Positions 30,375 to 38,804 are shown, counted from the first letter of the stretch. The stretch: 38,876 nt of DNA from Anaerolineales bacterium UBA5195 (GCA_002412925.1 DHVZ01000037.1:1-38876), one strand, 5' to 3'. The notes: a model not told the origin generated them from the sequence alone. Program-made: numbers and translations.

Positions 30375-31499
30375 ATGACAAAAAACCCTATTCGCGTTCT
30401 CTCCGTGATCGGCACCCGTCCCGAAGCTGTCAAAATGGCCCCGGTGGTGCAGCGACTCGCCCAAACTCCCGGCATCGAGTCACTCGTCTGTGTCACCGCC
30501 CAGCACCGTGAAATGCTCGACCAGGTGCTCAACCTGTTCGACATCACTCCCGAGGTTGACCTGGATTTGATGCAGCCGGATCAGTCACTGGCGCAAATCA
30601 CCGCCGCGATTTTTACCCATCTTGACCCGGTCTTGAAGGACTTAAAACCGGATTGGGTGTTGGCCCAGGGCGACACCACCACCGTCATGGCGACGGCCCT
30701 GCTGGCCTATTACAACCGCGTCAAGTTCGGACACATCGAAGCGGGCCTGCGCACCGGCGACAAATTCCAGCCCTTCCCTGAAGAAATTAACCGCAGGGTG
30801 GCTGGCGTGGCGGCTGACCTGCACTTCGCGCCCACGGAATGGTCAAAGCAAAATTTACTCAAAGAAAACGTCCCAGCCGAACATATTATCGTCACGGGCA
30901 ACCCGGTCATCGACGCGCTTCGGCAAGTGGCAGAAAAACCGGTTCCGGCTGAAATAAGTCAGCTACTAAATTCCTTTGGAAAAAGCAGGTTGATTCTAGT
31001 CACCGCTCACCGCCGCGAAAACTTCGGCCAACCCCTCGAAAACATCTGCGAGGCGCTCAAAACCCTGGCCGAAACCTACGGCAACCAGATCCACATCGTT
31101 TACCCGGTGCACCTCAACCCCAATGTCAAGAACGTCGTCTATCCCCGGCTGGAAGAACTATCCGCGCAGATCACCCTCGTCCCGCCGCTGGATTACCTGC
31201 CGATGGTGCATCTGATGAAGCGTGCGACGCTCGTCCTGACGGATTCGGGCGGCCTGCAGGAAGAGGCTCCCGGCCTGGGCGTGCCAGTGCTGGTCATGCG
31301 CGCCGCCACCGAACGCCCCGAGGGGATCGCCGCCGGGACAGTCAAACTGGTCGGAACGGAAACTGCCAAGATCGTCGCCGCGGCCCGCAGACTGCTGGAT
31401 GACCCGTCAGAATACGAGAAAATGGCGCGCGCCGTCAATCCGTATGGCGACGGGCACGCCTCCGAGCGGATTGCGCAAGCGCTGCTAGACTACCACTAA
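30375..31499 (+). CDS. wecB: UDP-N-acetylglucosamine 2-epimerase (non-hydrolysing)
   Basis: This 374-residue enzyme interconverts UDP-GlcNAc and UDP-ManNAc, supplying ManNAc for envelope polysaccharides. The family signatures are VIGTRPEAVKMAPVV at the N-terminus, TAQHREMLDQVL, GDTTTVMATALLAYY, HIEAGLRTGD, FPEEINRR and LTDSGGLQEEAPGLGVPVLVMR, which includes the UDP-binding residues. Length and catalytic region are normal. It lies 43 bp after the methyltransferase-glycosyltransferase fusion, separated by a perfect palindrome, and probably shares its transcript. No UDP-ManNAc dehydrogenase (WecC) is in the window. Confidence 0.95.
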   Translation: MTKNPIRVLSVIGTRPEAVKMAPVVQRLAQTPGIESLVCVTAQHREMLDQVLNLFDITPEVDLDLMQPDQSLAQITAAIFTHLDPVLKDLKPDWVLAQGDTTTVMATALLAYYNRVKFGHIEAGLRTGDKFQPFPEEINRRVAGVAADLHFAPTEWSKQNLLKENVPAEHIIVTGNPVIDALRQVAEKPVPAEISQLLNSFGKSRLILVTAHRRENFGQPLENICEALKTLAETYGNQIHIVYPVHLNPNVKNVVYPRLEELSAQITLVPPLDYLPMVHLMKRATLVLTDSGGLQEEAPGLGVPVLVMRAATERPEGIAAGTVKLVGTETAKIVAAARRLLDDPSEYEKMARAVNPYGDGHASERIAQALLDYH

Positions 31500-31504
31500 A
31501 GCAT

Positions 31505-31564
31505 AAATCACCTGTTTAGCGGCAAGATGTCTGACAACATCATGCTTAAAAAGGTGATTTTTGT
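31505..31564 (+). terminator. Nested hairpin terminator after wecB
   Basis: Outer stem AAATCACCT (31505-31513) pairs with AGGTGATTT (31552-31560), followed by TTGTTATT. Inside is a second hairpin GCAAGATGT / ACATCATGC with one mismatch. A terminator is the simplest reading; the branched shape is unusual for one. Confidence 0.6.
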
Positions 31565-31572
31565 TATTGTCA

Positions 31573-31601
31573 TTGCAAGGTCTTCCATGCTAAAGTAATA
31601 A
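31573..31601 (+). promoter_or_regulatory. Promoter of the BMP-type ABC operon
   Basis: TTGCAA (31573-31578), a 17-bp spacer and TAATAA (31596-31601). The 5' leader contains a 7-bp hairpin TGCGCTG/CAGCGCA (31614-31632) just before the GGAGAGG ribosome-binding site of the first permease. No purine riboswitch aptamer sequence was recognised. Confidence 0.5.
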
Positions 31602-31646
31602 AAATATCATCGGTGCGCTGACAGCCAGCGCATATCGGAGAGGTGT

Positions 31647-32780
31647 ATGCCGCCCGAAAAAATCGCCGCTACAAAACCTGCCCGTAAGTTCACAATTGAT
31701 TGGGGTGACCTGCTTTTTAGAGCCGCCTTGCCCGTGCTGGCGATGTTCGCCGCCTTGTTGATTGGCGCAGTGGTCCTGCTTTTTCTGAAAGTCAATCCCT
31801 TTGAAGCCTATGCCGCCATTGCCAACGGCGTTTTTGGGAGCTTTTCGGGTTTCATACAATCGCTGGTCAAAGCCACCCCGCTTTTGCTGGTCGGGCTGGG
31901 AATCTGCATTGCTTTTCGCGCCAGCGTGATCAACATTGGCGCGGAGGGACAAATCATCCTGGGGGCGCTGGGGGCGACAGCCTGGGCGCTGGCTTTCAAA
32001 ACCTGGCCCAGTTGGTTGTTGGCCCCATCGACTTTGATCGTCAGTTTTTTGGCAGGCGCTGCCTGGGGGTTTATTCCGGGCGTACTCAAGGCCCGTTTCC
32101 AGGTCAACGAAATTTTAAGCACGGTGATGATGAACGCCATCGCCATCCAATTGATGAACCTGCTGATTCGCGGCCCGCTGATCGATCAGGCCGGAGTCTC
32201 GGCTGGAACCTACCTGGCACAGTCAGAACGGCTGCCCGAGGCGGCCTGGCTCCCGCGGCTGGTTCCGCAAACCTTGTTGAATACCGGCGCCATCCTGGCC
32301 GTGGTACTGGCCTTTTTGGTTTATCTTTTCTTGTGGCGCACCACGATTGGGTTTCGCATTCGGATGGTAGGGCAAAACCCCGAGGCTTCGCGCTATTCCG
32401 GGGTGAATGTTCCTTTTTACCAGGCCCTTTCACTGACGCTGGCGGGCGGGCTGGCCGGGCTGGCTGGGGCCGTGGAAGTGATGGGAGTTCACCATCGTCT
32501 TTTGGAGGGCATTACCAGCGGATATGGTTTTTCCGGAATTGTGGCCGCTCTCTTCGGCGGGTTGCACCCCCTGGGGTTGATCCCCGCTGCCTGGCTGTTT
32601 GGCAGTCTGCTGGTCGGCGCCGATAAAATGCAGCGCGCCGTCCAGGTTCCTTCGGCGCTGATTGATGTGCTCCTGGGCCTGGTGGTGCTTTTCGTGGTTG
32701 GGTCAGCCTTCCTTTCCAAAAAATGGGCCGTGCGCAGGGCTGTGGCCGCTTCAAAAGCCGGTGAGGAGGCAAAAGCATGA
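31647..32780 (+). CDS. Nucleoside/BMP-type ABC transporter permease 1
   Basis: This 377-residue permease of the BPD_transp_2 (branched-chain amino acid/ribose-type) fold is like YufP/NupP. After a cytoplasmic N-terminal 28 residues it has about nine membrane helices, with KATPLLLVGLGICIAFRASVINIGAEGQIILGA, the characteristic family segment, near residues 75-105, and the coupling region GQNPEASRYSGVNVPFY about 235-251. It forms the membrane channel with the second permease, overlapping it by 4 nt. The operon order is permease, permease, BMP lipoprotein, double ATPase. Substrates of known relatives are purine or other nucleosides. Confidence 0.92.
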   Translation: MPPEKIAATKPARKFTIDWGDLLFRAALPVLAMFAALLIGAVVLLFLKVNPFEAYAAIANGVFGSFSGFIQSLVKATPLLLVGLGICIAFRASVINIGAEGQIILGALGATAWALAFKTWPSWLLAPSTLIVSFLAGAAWGFIPGVLKARFQVNEILSTVMMNAIAIQLMNLLIRGPLIDQAGVSAGTYLAQSERLPEAAWLPRLVPQTLLNTGAILAVVLAFLVYLFLWRTTIGFRIRMVGQNPEASRYSGVNVPFYQALSLTLAGGLAGLAGAVEVMGVHHRLLEGITSGYGFSGIVAALFGGLHPLGLIPAAWLFGSLLVGADKMQRAVQVPSALIDVLLGLVVLFVVGSAFLSKKWAVRRAVAASKAGEEAKA

Positions 32781-33709
32781 CCGAAATCTTTACGCAAGCT
32801 GTCTTCATTGGCATTCTCACTTCGGCCATTCGCCTGGCAACCCCCTATCTTTTCGCAGCGGTTGGCGAAGCCTTCGCGCAAACTTCGGGGGTCGTCAACC
32901 TGGGCGTGGACGGAATTATGCTGGTCGGCGCCTTCGCCGCTTTTTATGTCACCCTGATGACGGGCAATGTCTGGCTGGGGGTGCTGGCTGCCGCACTGGT
33001 GGGTCTGCTGATGGGTCTGCTGATGTCGCTGATCAGTGTCACGCTCAAAGCGGAACAGGGCATCAGCGGCATCGGACTGTACATGTTCGGGCTGGGGCTT
33101 TCCTCCCTGTTATTCAAGGTGCTGGTCGGCAATGTGCAAACGGTGGAGGGCTTTCGGCAACTGAAAATTCCGTTTTTGGGTGACATTCCGGTGATTGGCG
33201 AGATCTTTTTCCAACACAGCCTGCCGGTCTACGCCGCCTTTTTGCTGGTGCCGCTGGCCTGGTGGTTTTTGGACAAGACAACCTGGGGCTTAAAAATCAA
33301 GGCCGTTGGACAGAACCCGGCCGCGGCGGATTCGCTCGGGGTCAGCGTGGACAAGGTCCGTTATTTCAGCGTCTGCACCGGGGCAGTCCTGGCCGGGCTG
33401 GCGGGCGCTTCCCTTTCGACGGCGCTGGTCAACCTGTTCCAGGAAAACCTGACCGCCGGGCTGGGTTTTATCGCCGTGGCCCTGGTTTATTTTGGCGGCT
33501 GGAAGCCGGTTGGCATCCTGCTGGGAGCGCTGTTGTTCAGCACGGTGAATGCCTTCCAACTCTGGATGCAGGTGCTGGGCGTCAATATTCCTTCGGATGT
33601 GGCGATTATGCTACCCTATCTCTTGACAATTGCGGCACTGGTGGCGGTGACCAACCGCGTGCGCCAACCAGCTGCGTTAAATAAGCCCTTTGAACGGGGC
33701 GAAAACTAA
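32777..33709 (+). CDS. Nucleoside/BMP-type ABC transporter permease 2
   Basis: This 310-residue permease is like YufQ/NupQ. Family motifs: IRLATPYLFAAVGEAFAQTSGVVNLGVDGIMLVGAF (about 15-50), QGISGIGLYMFGLGLSSLLF, and coupling segment VGQNPAAADSLGVSVDKVRYFS (about 175-196). It has eight or nine membrane helices. It is translationally coupled to permease 1 by the ATGA overlap. A short GC hairpin follows, before the binding-protein gene. Confidence 0.92.
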   Translation: MTEIFTQAVFIGILTSAIRLATPYLFAAVGEAFAQTSGVVNLGVDGIMLVGAFAAFYVTLMTGNVWLGVLAAALVGLLMGLLMSLISVTLKAEQGISGIGLYMFGLGLSSLLFKVLVGNVQTVEGFRQLKIPFLGDIPVIGEIFFQHSLPVYAAFLLVPLAWWFLDKTTWGLKIKAVGQNPAAADSLGVSVDKVRYFSVCTGAVLAGLAGASLSTALVNLFQENLTAGLGFIAVALVYFGGWKPVGILLGALLFSTVNAFQLWMQVLGVNIPSDVAIMLPYLLTIAALVAVTNRVRQPAALNKPFERGEN

Positions 33710-33714
33710 CACCA

Positions 33715-33732
33715 CCCCGGGCACTTCCGGGG
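33715..33732 (+). other. Intercistronic hairpin before the binding-protein gene
   Basis: CCCCGG-GCACTT-CCGGGG lies 6 nt after the permease stop and lacks a T-run. Hairpins at this position often protect processed mRNA ends so that the binding protein is made in excess; that role is inference. Confidence 0.45.
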
Positions 33733-33753
33733 CCATTCAGTAAGGAGAAAAAG

Positions 33754-34761
33754 ATGAAGAAAAGTTTGCTGTTCGTGTTTTCAGTCCTGATGGCGGCGAT
33801 GTTATTAATTACAGCCTGCGCCCCCGCCGCCACCCCCACCGCCGCCCCGGAAGCCAAGCCTATCCGCGTGGCAGTCGTGATGCCCAGCGCCACAACCGAC
33901 ATGGCCTTCAGCCAGTCGATGTATTCGGCGCTCCTGGCCGTCCAGAAGGAAATGGGCGGCGAAACAGCCATGGAGATTAAATACTCCGAAAACATGTTCA
34001 AAGTACCGGATGCCGCCGCCGCCATCCGCGACTATGCCAGCCAGGGCTTTGACATTGTCATCGCTCACGGTTCGCAGTACGGCACATCGGTGGAAGAAAT
34101 CGCCAAAGACTTCCCCAAGACGACCTTTGCCTGGGGCACGGATGTCAATACCTTCGGCCAGCCCAACATTTACGCCTACACCGCTGCCGCTCAAGAAGGT
34201 GGTTATGTCAACGGCGTTTTGGCCGCCATGCTCACCACGAGCAAGCAGATTGGCGTCACCGGCCCGGTGGAAGTGGGCGATGCAAAAACCTACATCGATG
34301 GCTTTGTGCAAGGCGTGGCGTCTGTCAATCCCGAGATCAAGGTCAACAAGACCTGGACGGGTTCTTTCTCGGATGTGGCCCTGATGACCGAAGCCGCCAA
34401 GACCCACATTGCCTCCGGCGCCGATATCCTGACCGGTTCCTCGCAATCGGTCGTTGGCTCGATTGGCGCAGCCAAGGAGAATGGCAAGGTGCTCTGGTTC
34501 GGCACGCAATCCGAACAGACCTCCCTGGCCCCCAGCCTGGTGGTTGCCAGCCAGGTTTACGACTGGACAGCGATGCTTAAAGAAATCATTGCCAGTCGAA
34601 CCGCCGGAACACTGGGCGGCAAAACCTACATTCTTCAACTAAAAAATGATGGTTTGAAAATCGCCTACAATCCTGGCTACAGCCTGCCCGCGGATGTCAA
34701 AGCCGCCGGTGACAAGGCCATTGAAGATATCAAAAGCGGCGCCATCACGGTTGAACCGTAG
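33754..34761 (+). CDS. BMP family substrate-binding lipoprotein
   Basis: This 335-residue protein has a lipoprotein signal peptide: KK, a hydrophobic stretch, and lipobox ITAC with the lipidated Cys at residue 22, followed by an Ala/Thr/Pro linker (APAATPTAAPEAK). The mature part is a BMP/PnrA-type binding protein: IRVAVVMPSATTDMAFSQSMY (domain 1 start), SQGFDIVIAHGSQYG, TTFAWGTDVNTF, AAQEGGYVNGVLAAMLT and YIDGFVQGVASVNP. It captures nucleosides or related ligands outside the membrane for the adjacent permeases. AAGGAG precedes the ATG. GADILTGSSQSVVGSIGAAKENGKVLWFGTQ matches the hinge and ligand region of the family. Confidence 0.93.
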   Translation: MKKSLLFVFSVLMAAMLLITACAPAATPTAAPEAKPIRVAVVMPSATTDMAFSQSMYSALLAVQKEMGGETAMEIKYSENMFKVPDAAAAIRDYASQGFDIVIAHGSQYGTSVEEIAKDFPKTTFAWGTDVNTFGQPNIYAYTAAAQEGGYVNGVLAAMLTTSKQIGVTGPVEVGDAKTYIDGFVQGVASVNPEIKVNKTWTGSFSDVALMTEAAKTHIASGADILTGSSQSVVGSIGAAKENGKVLWFGTQSEQTSLAPSLVVASQVYDWTAMLKEIIASRTAGTLGGKTYILQLKNDGLKIAYNPGYSLPADVKAAGDKAIEDIKSGAITVEP

Positions 34762-34771
34762 TTTATTCGTC

Positions 34772-34807
34772 ATGAATCCGACGCCTGTAAGCAGGCGTCG
34801 GATTCAT
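34772..34807. repeat. Intergenic palindrome ATGAATCCGACGCCTG class
   Basis: A 16-bp perfect stem (34772-34787 with 34792-34807) with loop TAAG lies between the BMP and ATPase genes. There is no T-run. Termination here would separate the ATPase from its operon, so it is more likely a dispersed element or mRNA-stability structure. Confidence 0.7.
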
Positions 34808-34847
34808 TCAAAACCTGATTTCCAATTCACTGTTTCAAGGCGGCCCA

Positions 34848-36398
34848 ATGGCAACCTCATCCGATCCACAAATACGTATTCAATCGGTAGAGATGCGCGA
34901 GATTGTCAAGCGCTTCCCGGGCGTCCTGGCAAACTACAAAGTTTGTTTTGACGTGCAAGCGGGCGAAGTCCACGCCTTGCTGGGCGAAAACGGCGCAGGC
35001 AAAAGCACACTTATGCGCCAGCTGTACGGACTTTACCATCCGGACGAGGGCCAAATCCTGATCGATGGCCAGCCGCGTGTTTTTCACTCTCCTGCCGATG
35101 CCATCCAGGCCGGGATCGGGATGATCCATCAGCATTTTATGCTCGTGCCAACTCTGACTGTCACCGAAAATGTCGCTCTCGGGTTGAAGTCCTCCCGCGC
35201 CCCGCAGTTGGACCTGGATGTGGTCGCGAAACGGATCGATGAACTGGCTCGCGGCTATGGGCTGAAGGTTGACCCATCCGCTTATGTCTGGCAGCTTTCG
35301 GTGGGCGAGCAGCAGCGTGTGGAAATTATCAAGGCGCTCTATCGCAACGCCGGGATCATTATCCTGGATGAACCCACCGCCGTGCTGACCCCACAGGAAG
35401 TCAATGATTTATTCGGCACGCTCAAGCGCATGGTCCAGGAAGGTCACGGGCTGGTCTTCATCTCTCACAAACTGCATGAAGTCATGGCAATCAGCGACCG
35501 CGTGACGGTCCTGCGCGACGGGGCCATGATTGGAACCTGCCGCACCCGGGAAATCACCCGCGATGGCCTGGTAAAAATGATGGTCGGGCGTGAAGTCAAA
35601 CCGCTCGCCGCCCAGCCGCTGCAAGCTGGCCCGGTGCGTCTGAAAATTGAGGGCCTGCGCGCGATGGGCGACCGTGAGACCGAAATGCTGCGCGGGATCG
35701 ACCTTGATATCCATGGGGGTGAAATTGTCGGCATCGCCGGGGTTTCCGGTAACGGACAGCGTGAACTGGCCCAGTGTCTCTCCGGCTTACGGAAAGTCAG
35801 CGCGGGCAGCATCCATTTGGATGGCGAAGACATTACGCACATGCCCTTGCTCAAGCGCATGAACAACGGGCAGGCCTACATCCCCGAAGAACGGATGCGC
35901 GACGGCGCCATCCGCAATTTCAGCGTCCAGGAAAATCTTTTCCTGCGCGACCATGCCGCCCCCCAATTCACCCACGGAATTTTCCTTGATTTTGCCAAAA
36001 TGTCAGCGCGTACCCGCGAACTGGTCAGCGCTTACAGCGTCAAAACCCCCAATATTGATACGCCCATCAAAAATCTCTCCGGCGGCAATATCCAAAAGCT
36101 GATCATGGCCCGCGAACTTTCGCGCCAGCCCAAAGTGCTGATTGCCGCCCAGCCCACGCGCGGCGTCGATATTGGCGCCACCGAGTATATTCACCAGCGC
36201 CTGCTCGAACAGCGCGCCGCCGGAACCGCGATCCTGCTCATCTCTGAAGACCTCGATGAAACCCGAACCCTCTCCGACCGCATCGCTGTGATGTACGAAG
36301 GCCAGATCATCGGCATCGTCGCCCGCAACCAGGCAACGGTGGAGCAAATCGGGCTGATGATGGCGGGCATCTCCATGCAAGAAGCCATGCAGCGCTAA
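34848..36398 (+). CDS. Nucleoside/BMP-type ABC transporter ATPase, double domain
   Basis: This 516-residue protein holds two ABC domains. Domain 1 (about 12-245) has Walker A GENGAGKST, IHQHFMLVPTLTVTENV, a signature of form LSVGEQQRVEI and Walker B IIILDEPTAVLTP. Domain 2 (about 265-510) has the degenerate Walker A AGVSGNGQRELA and signature LSGGNIQKLIMAREL, followed by IAAQPTRGVDIGA. This is the standard pattern of YufO/RbsA-like ATPases, in which the second site is altered. It energises the permeases encoded upstream. It is separated from the BMP gene by a palindrome, and a clear terminator follows. Confidence 0.94.
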   Translation: MATSSDPQIRIQSVEMREIVKRFPGVLANYKVCFDVQAGEVHALLGENGAGKSTLMRQLYGLYHPDEGQILIDGQPRVFHSPADAIQAGIGMIHQHFMLVPTLTVTENVALGLKSSRAPQLDLDVVAKRIDELARGYGLKVDPSAYVWQLSVGEQQRVEIIKALYRNAGIIILDEPTAVLTPQEVNDLFGTLKRMVQEGHGLVFISHKLHEVMAISDRVTVLRDGAMIGTCRTREITRDGLVKMMVGREVKPLAAQPLQAGPVRLKIEGLRAMGDRETEMLRGIDLDIHGGEIVGIAGVSGNGQRELAQCLSGLRKVSAGSIHLDGEDITHMPLLKRMNNGQAYIPEERMRDGAIRNFSVQENLFLRDHAAPQFTHGIFLDFAKMSARTRELVSAYSVKTPNIDTPIKNLSGGNIQKLIMARELSRQPKVLIAAQPTRGVDIGATEYIHQRLLEQRAAGTAILLISEDLDETRTLSDRIAVMYEGQIIGIVARNQATVEQIGLMMAGISMQEAMQR

Positions 36399-36402
36399 AC
36401 TC

Positions 36403-36428
36403 ACTCCCCGCCCAGGCGGGGAGTTTTT
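36403..36428 (+). terminator. Intrinsic terminator of the BMP-type ABC operon
   Basis: ACTCCCCGCC (36403-36412) pairs with GGCGGGGAGT (36415-36424), effectively a 9-bp stem with a CCAG loop, followed by TTTTT. It starts 4 nt after the ATPase stop and occupies the -35 region of the next gene. Confidence 0.85.
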
Positions 36429-36437
36429 CATCTCGGC

Positions 36438-36443
36438 TATAAT
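36438..36443 (+). promoter_or_regulatory. -10 box, leaderless arrangement, for the pabB-pabC fusion
   Basis: TATAAT ends 7 nt before the ATG at 36451. No -35 is recognisable because the upstream terminator hairpin occupies that region. Confidence 0.6.
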
Positions 36444-36450
36444 GCCCACC

Positions 36451-38187
36451 ATGGATAACGATTTCCGAGTCAGCTTACATGAGGCCGCCCGCGGCGTGTG
36501 GCTGCACTTTGAGCGCCCCCATCAGATCATCAGCGCGACCCGGCTGGAGGAAGTTCTGCCCGCCTTGCGCGAAATCGAACGCCTGGTGACTGAAAATGGT
36601 TGGTACGCGGCCGGATTTCTCAGCTACGAAGCTTCGCCCGCCTTCGACAGCGCGCTGGCCGTCCGCGCCGGGCGTGATTTCCCGTTGCTCTGGTTCGGAC
36701 TCTACCCTGAGCCGCGCCAGACGGCCTCGCTCCCGCCCAAAACCGGGGAATATCATCTGGGCGAATGGAAACCCACCGTCAGCCGCGAAACGTACAACGC
36801 CGCCATCGCGCAGGTCAAGGCCGCCATCGCGCACGGGAAAACCTATCAGGTCAACTACACCTTCCGGCTCAAGAATCGGCTAACGGGGAGTGGATGGTCG
36901 CTCTTTGTCGAGATGGTCAACGCCCAGGCGGAGGGATATTCTGCTTTTGTTGAGACCGATTCTCACGTTATCTGTTCCGCCTCCCCCGAACTCTTTTTCC
37001 GCTTGGATGGGAATACCGTCACCTGCCGCCCAATGAAGGGCACCGTCAAGCGGGGGCGGACTCTGGCGGACGACAACGCCCAGGCCGATTGGCTCAGGGC
37101 CTCGATCAAAAACCGCGCCGAGAATGTGATGATTGTCGACATGGTCCGCAACGACCTGGGGCGGCTGGCCGAGATCGGCAGCGTGCGCGTCCCGGAACTG
37201 TTCACCACCGAACGCTACCGCACCCTCTGGCAGATGACCTCGAGCGTCACGGCGGAAATCCGCGCCCCATTTGTGGATTTGCTGACCGCCCTGTTCCCCT
37301 GCGCCTCGATTACCGGCGCGCCGAAGGTCAGCACGATGCAGATCATCGCCGCGCTGGAAACCACCCCCCGCGGCCCGTATACCGGCTCGATCGGCTATCT
37401 CGCCCCCGGGCGGCGCGCGCAGTTTAGCGTCGCCATCCGCACCCTGGTTTTCGAGCGAGCCAGCGGACTGGCCGAATATGGTGTGGGCGGCGGGATCGTC
37501 TGGGATTCGACCTCCAAGGATGAATATGCTGAAGCACTGCTCAAAGCGCAGGTACTCACCAAAAGCCACCCGGAATTTTCATTGCTCGAAACCCTGCGCT
37601 GGACACCCAACGAGGGCTTTTTCCTGCTCGATGAACATCTAGCGCGGCTCTCGGATTCGGCCGCCTATTTCAGTTTCCCCTACGACCGCGCCAGGATCGA
37701 AACCTACCTGGCAGACGCGGCAAAAACTCTGGCCGCCTCGCCCCAACGAGTCCGCCTGCTGCTCGACCGGGAAGGGGCACTCACTCACCAGGTTTCCCCC
37801 CTCCCAGAAACGCAAGCACAATCTCTACGGGTCAAACTCGCCAAAGAACCGGTCAATTCCAGCGAGGTTTTTCTCTATCACAAAACCACTTACCGCGGAG
37901 CCTACGAAAAAGCCCGCCAGAACCAGCCAGACTGTGACGACGCTCTGCTCTTCAACGAGCGCGGCGAACTGACCGAAAGCACCATCGCCAACCTGGTCGT
38001 TGAACTGGATGGCGAACTGGTCACGCCGCCGGTCTCCTGCGGGCTGTTGGGAGGGACCTTTCGAGCCTATTTATTAGAGCAGGGGAAAATTCAGGAAAAA
38101 ATTATTGACCAGGAAGATTTGGCACGCTGCACGCAAATCTTCCTGGTCAATTCAGTACGCGGCTGGCAAAAAGCCCGGATCGTATAA
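36451..38187 (+). CDS. pabB: Aminodeoxychorismate synthase component I / lyase fusion (PabB-PabC)
   Basis: This 578-residue bifunctional enzyme is for p-aminobenzoate, the folate precursor. Residues about 1-370 are the chorismate-binding PabB domain: GKTYQVNYTFRL, CRPMKGTVKRG (the conserved Lys loop), NRAENVMIVDMVRNDLGR, FPCASITGAPKVSTM and YTGSIGYLAPG. Residues about 375-578 are a class IV PLP lyase domain: LYHKTTYRGAYE (candidate PLP Lys), DDALLFNERGELTESTIANLVVE (conserved Glu) and CGLLGGTFR. The product is made from chorismate and ammonia, with PabA (glutaminase) expected elsewhere. The start is ATG 36451; the upstream in-frame ATG at 36442 is inside the TATAAT box. Both active-site sets look complete. 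Confidence 0.92.
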   Translation: MDNDFRVSLHEAARGVWLHFERPHQIISATRLEEVLPALREIERLVTENGWYAAGFLSYEASPAFDSALAVRAGRDFPLLWFGLYPEPRQTASLPPKTGEYHLGEWKPTVSRETYNAAIAQVKAAIAHGKTYQVNYTFRLKNRLTGSGWSLFVEMVNAQAEGYSAFVETDSHVICSASPELFFRLDGNTVTCRPMKGTVKRGRTLADDNAQADWLRASIKNRAENVMIVDMVRNDLGRLAEIGSVRVPELFTTERYRTLWQMTSSVTAEIRAPFVDLLTALFPCASITGAPKVSTMQIIAALETTPRGPYTGSIGYLAPGRRAQFSVAIRTLVFERASGLAEYGVGGGIVWDSTSKDEYAEALLKAQVLTKSHPEFSLLETLRWTPNEGFFLLDEHLARLSDSAAYFSFPYDRARIETYLADAAKTLAASPQRVRLLLDREGALTHQVSPLPETQAQSLRVKLAKEPVNSSEVFLYHKTTYRGAYEKARQNQPDCDDALLFNERGELTESTIANLVVELDGELVTPPVSCGLLGGTFRAYLLEQGKIQEKIIDQEDLARCTQIFLVNSVRGWQKARIV

Positions 38188-38226
38188 AAAGAAAGCGGCC
38201 ATCCGAAAAACCACCGGGAAGGCCGC
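38185..38226 (-). terminator. Terminator of the lipoprotein gene
   Basis: On the minus strand GCGGCC (38221-38226) and GGCCGC (38195-38200) form the base of a hairpin, with further pairing inside, followed by TTTCTTTTTAT. It lies 18 nt after the lipoprotein stop, and its 3' end reaches the pabB-pabC stop, so it may serve both strands. Confidence 0.65.
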
Positions 38227-38244
38227 CTGGCTTACAAAAGCCTG

Positions 38245-38730
38245 CTAAACATCTTCGAAACGAATATTGATATTCGTGCTTTCGCCCAGGTCGACGCCCT
38301 GGATGACAATTGCCTTGCCGTTGGCATGTCCATCGAAAACCATGCTAAAAACCGCATCATCAACGACTGTATTGATTTCGCGTTCTTTGTACCCGGCCGC
38401 CTTGAATGCGTCGCGATAGAACGTAACTGCCTCCTCCAGGCTCATCGTGGTCTGGAAGTTGATGCCTTCATTCCCCGTGCTCATGAAATTACTGACTTCG
38501 GACGGCAAAGGGAACTCGGTATCATAGCTGTCTGGCGCTTTTTCAACCACAGTTGGCGTCGCTTCCACCTTGGCACCCCCGTCCGCCGGAGGAGCGGTAG
38601 GCTCAGGCGCGCTGCCAGAATCAGGTGCGGCCTCGGCCGCAGGGGCTTTGTCACCGCCAGAAATGACGCTGCACGCCAGGGAAGCCAGCAGCAGGACAAC
38701 CAGGGCAATGATCCAACGATTCTTGTTCAT
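38245..38730 (-). CDS. Small lipoprotein of unknown function
   Basis: This 161-residue protein has a lipoprotein signal: MNKNRW, hydrophobic core, lipobox LASLAC (Cys at residue 20). An Ala/Pro/Gly/Asp-rich linker of about 50 residues follows (APAAEAAPDSGSAPEPTAPP), then a globular C-terminal domain (about 75-161: DTEFPLPSEVSNFM, LEEAVTFYRDAFKAAGYKER, AIVIQGVDLGESTNINIRF). The domain resembles small alpha/beta modules often found behind Chloroflexota lipoprotein linkers, but I do not recognise a named family. AAGGAG precedes the ATG, and a TATAAT promoter element lies upstream. It is a single-gene unit with its own terminator. Confidence 0.85.
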   Translation of the reverse strand: MNKNRWIIALVVLLLASLACSVISGGDKAPAAEAAPDSGSAPEPTAPPADGGAKVEATPTVVEKAPDSYDTEFPLPSEVSNFMSTGNEGINFQTTMSLEEAVTFYRDAFKAAGYKEREINTVVDDAVFSMVFDGHANGKAIVIQGVDLGESTNINIRFEDV

Positions 38731-38761
38731 ACAAATCTCCTTTTTCGTGAATGATTGAAAA

Positions 38762-38767
38762 ATTATA
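38762..38767 (-). promoter_or_regulatory. -10 box of the lipoprotein gene
   Basis: Minus-strand TATAAT lies 31 nt before the ATG at 38730, leaving room for the AAGGAG ribosome-binding site; the -35 is weak. Confidence 0.5.
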
Positions 38768-38804
38768 GCACTTCTCTTCTCAATTCGACTATAATCTCAC
38801 CACT

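Noticed and set aside
31500..31646. Purine riboswitch before the nucleoside ABC operon
   Set aside because: None of the conserved purine-aptamer sequence elements was seen; the structure is better read as a terminator.
33805..34638. Gly-rich minus-strand frame opposite the BMP lipoprotein
   Set aside because: Its Gly run is the complement of Ala/Pro/Thr codons of the lipoprotein linker; no independent evidence.
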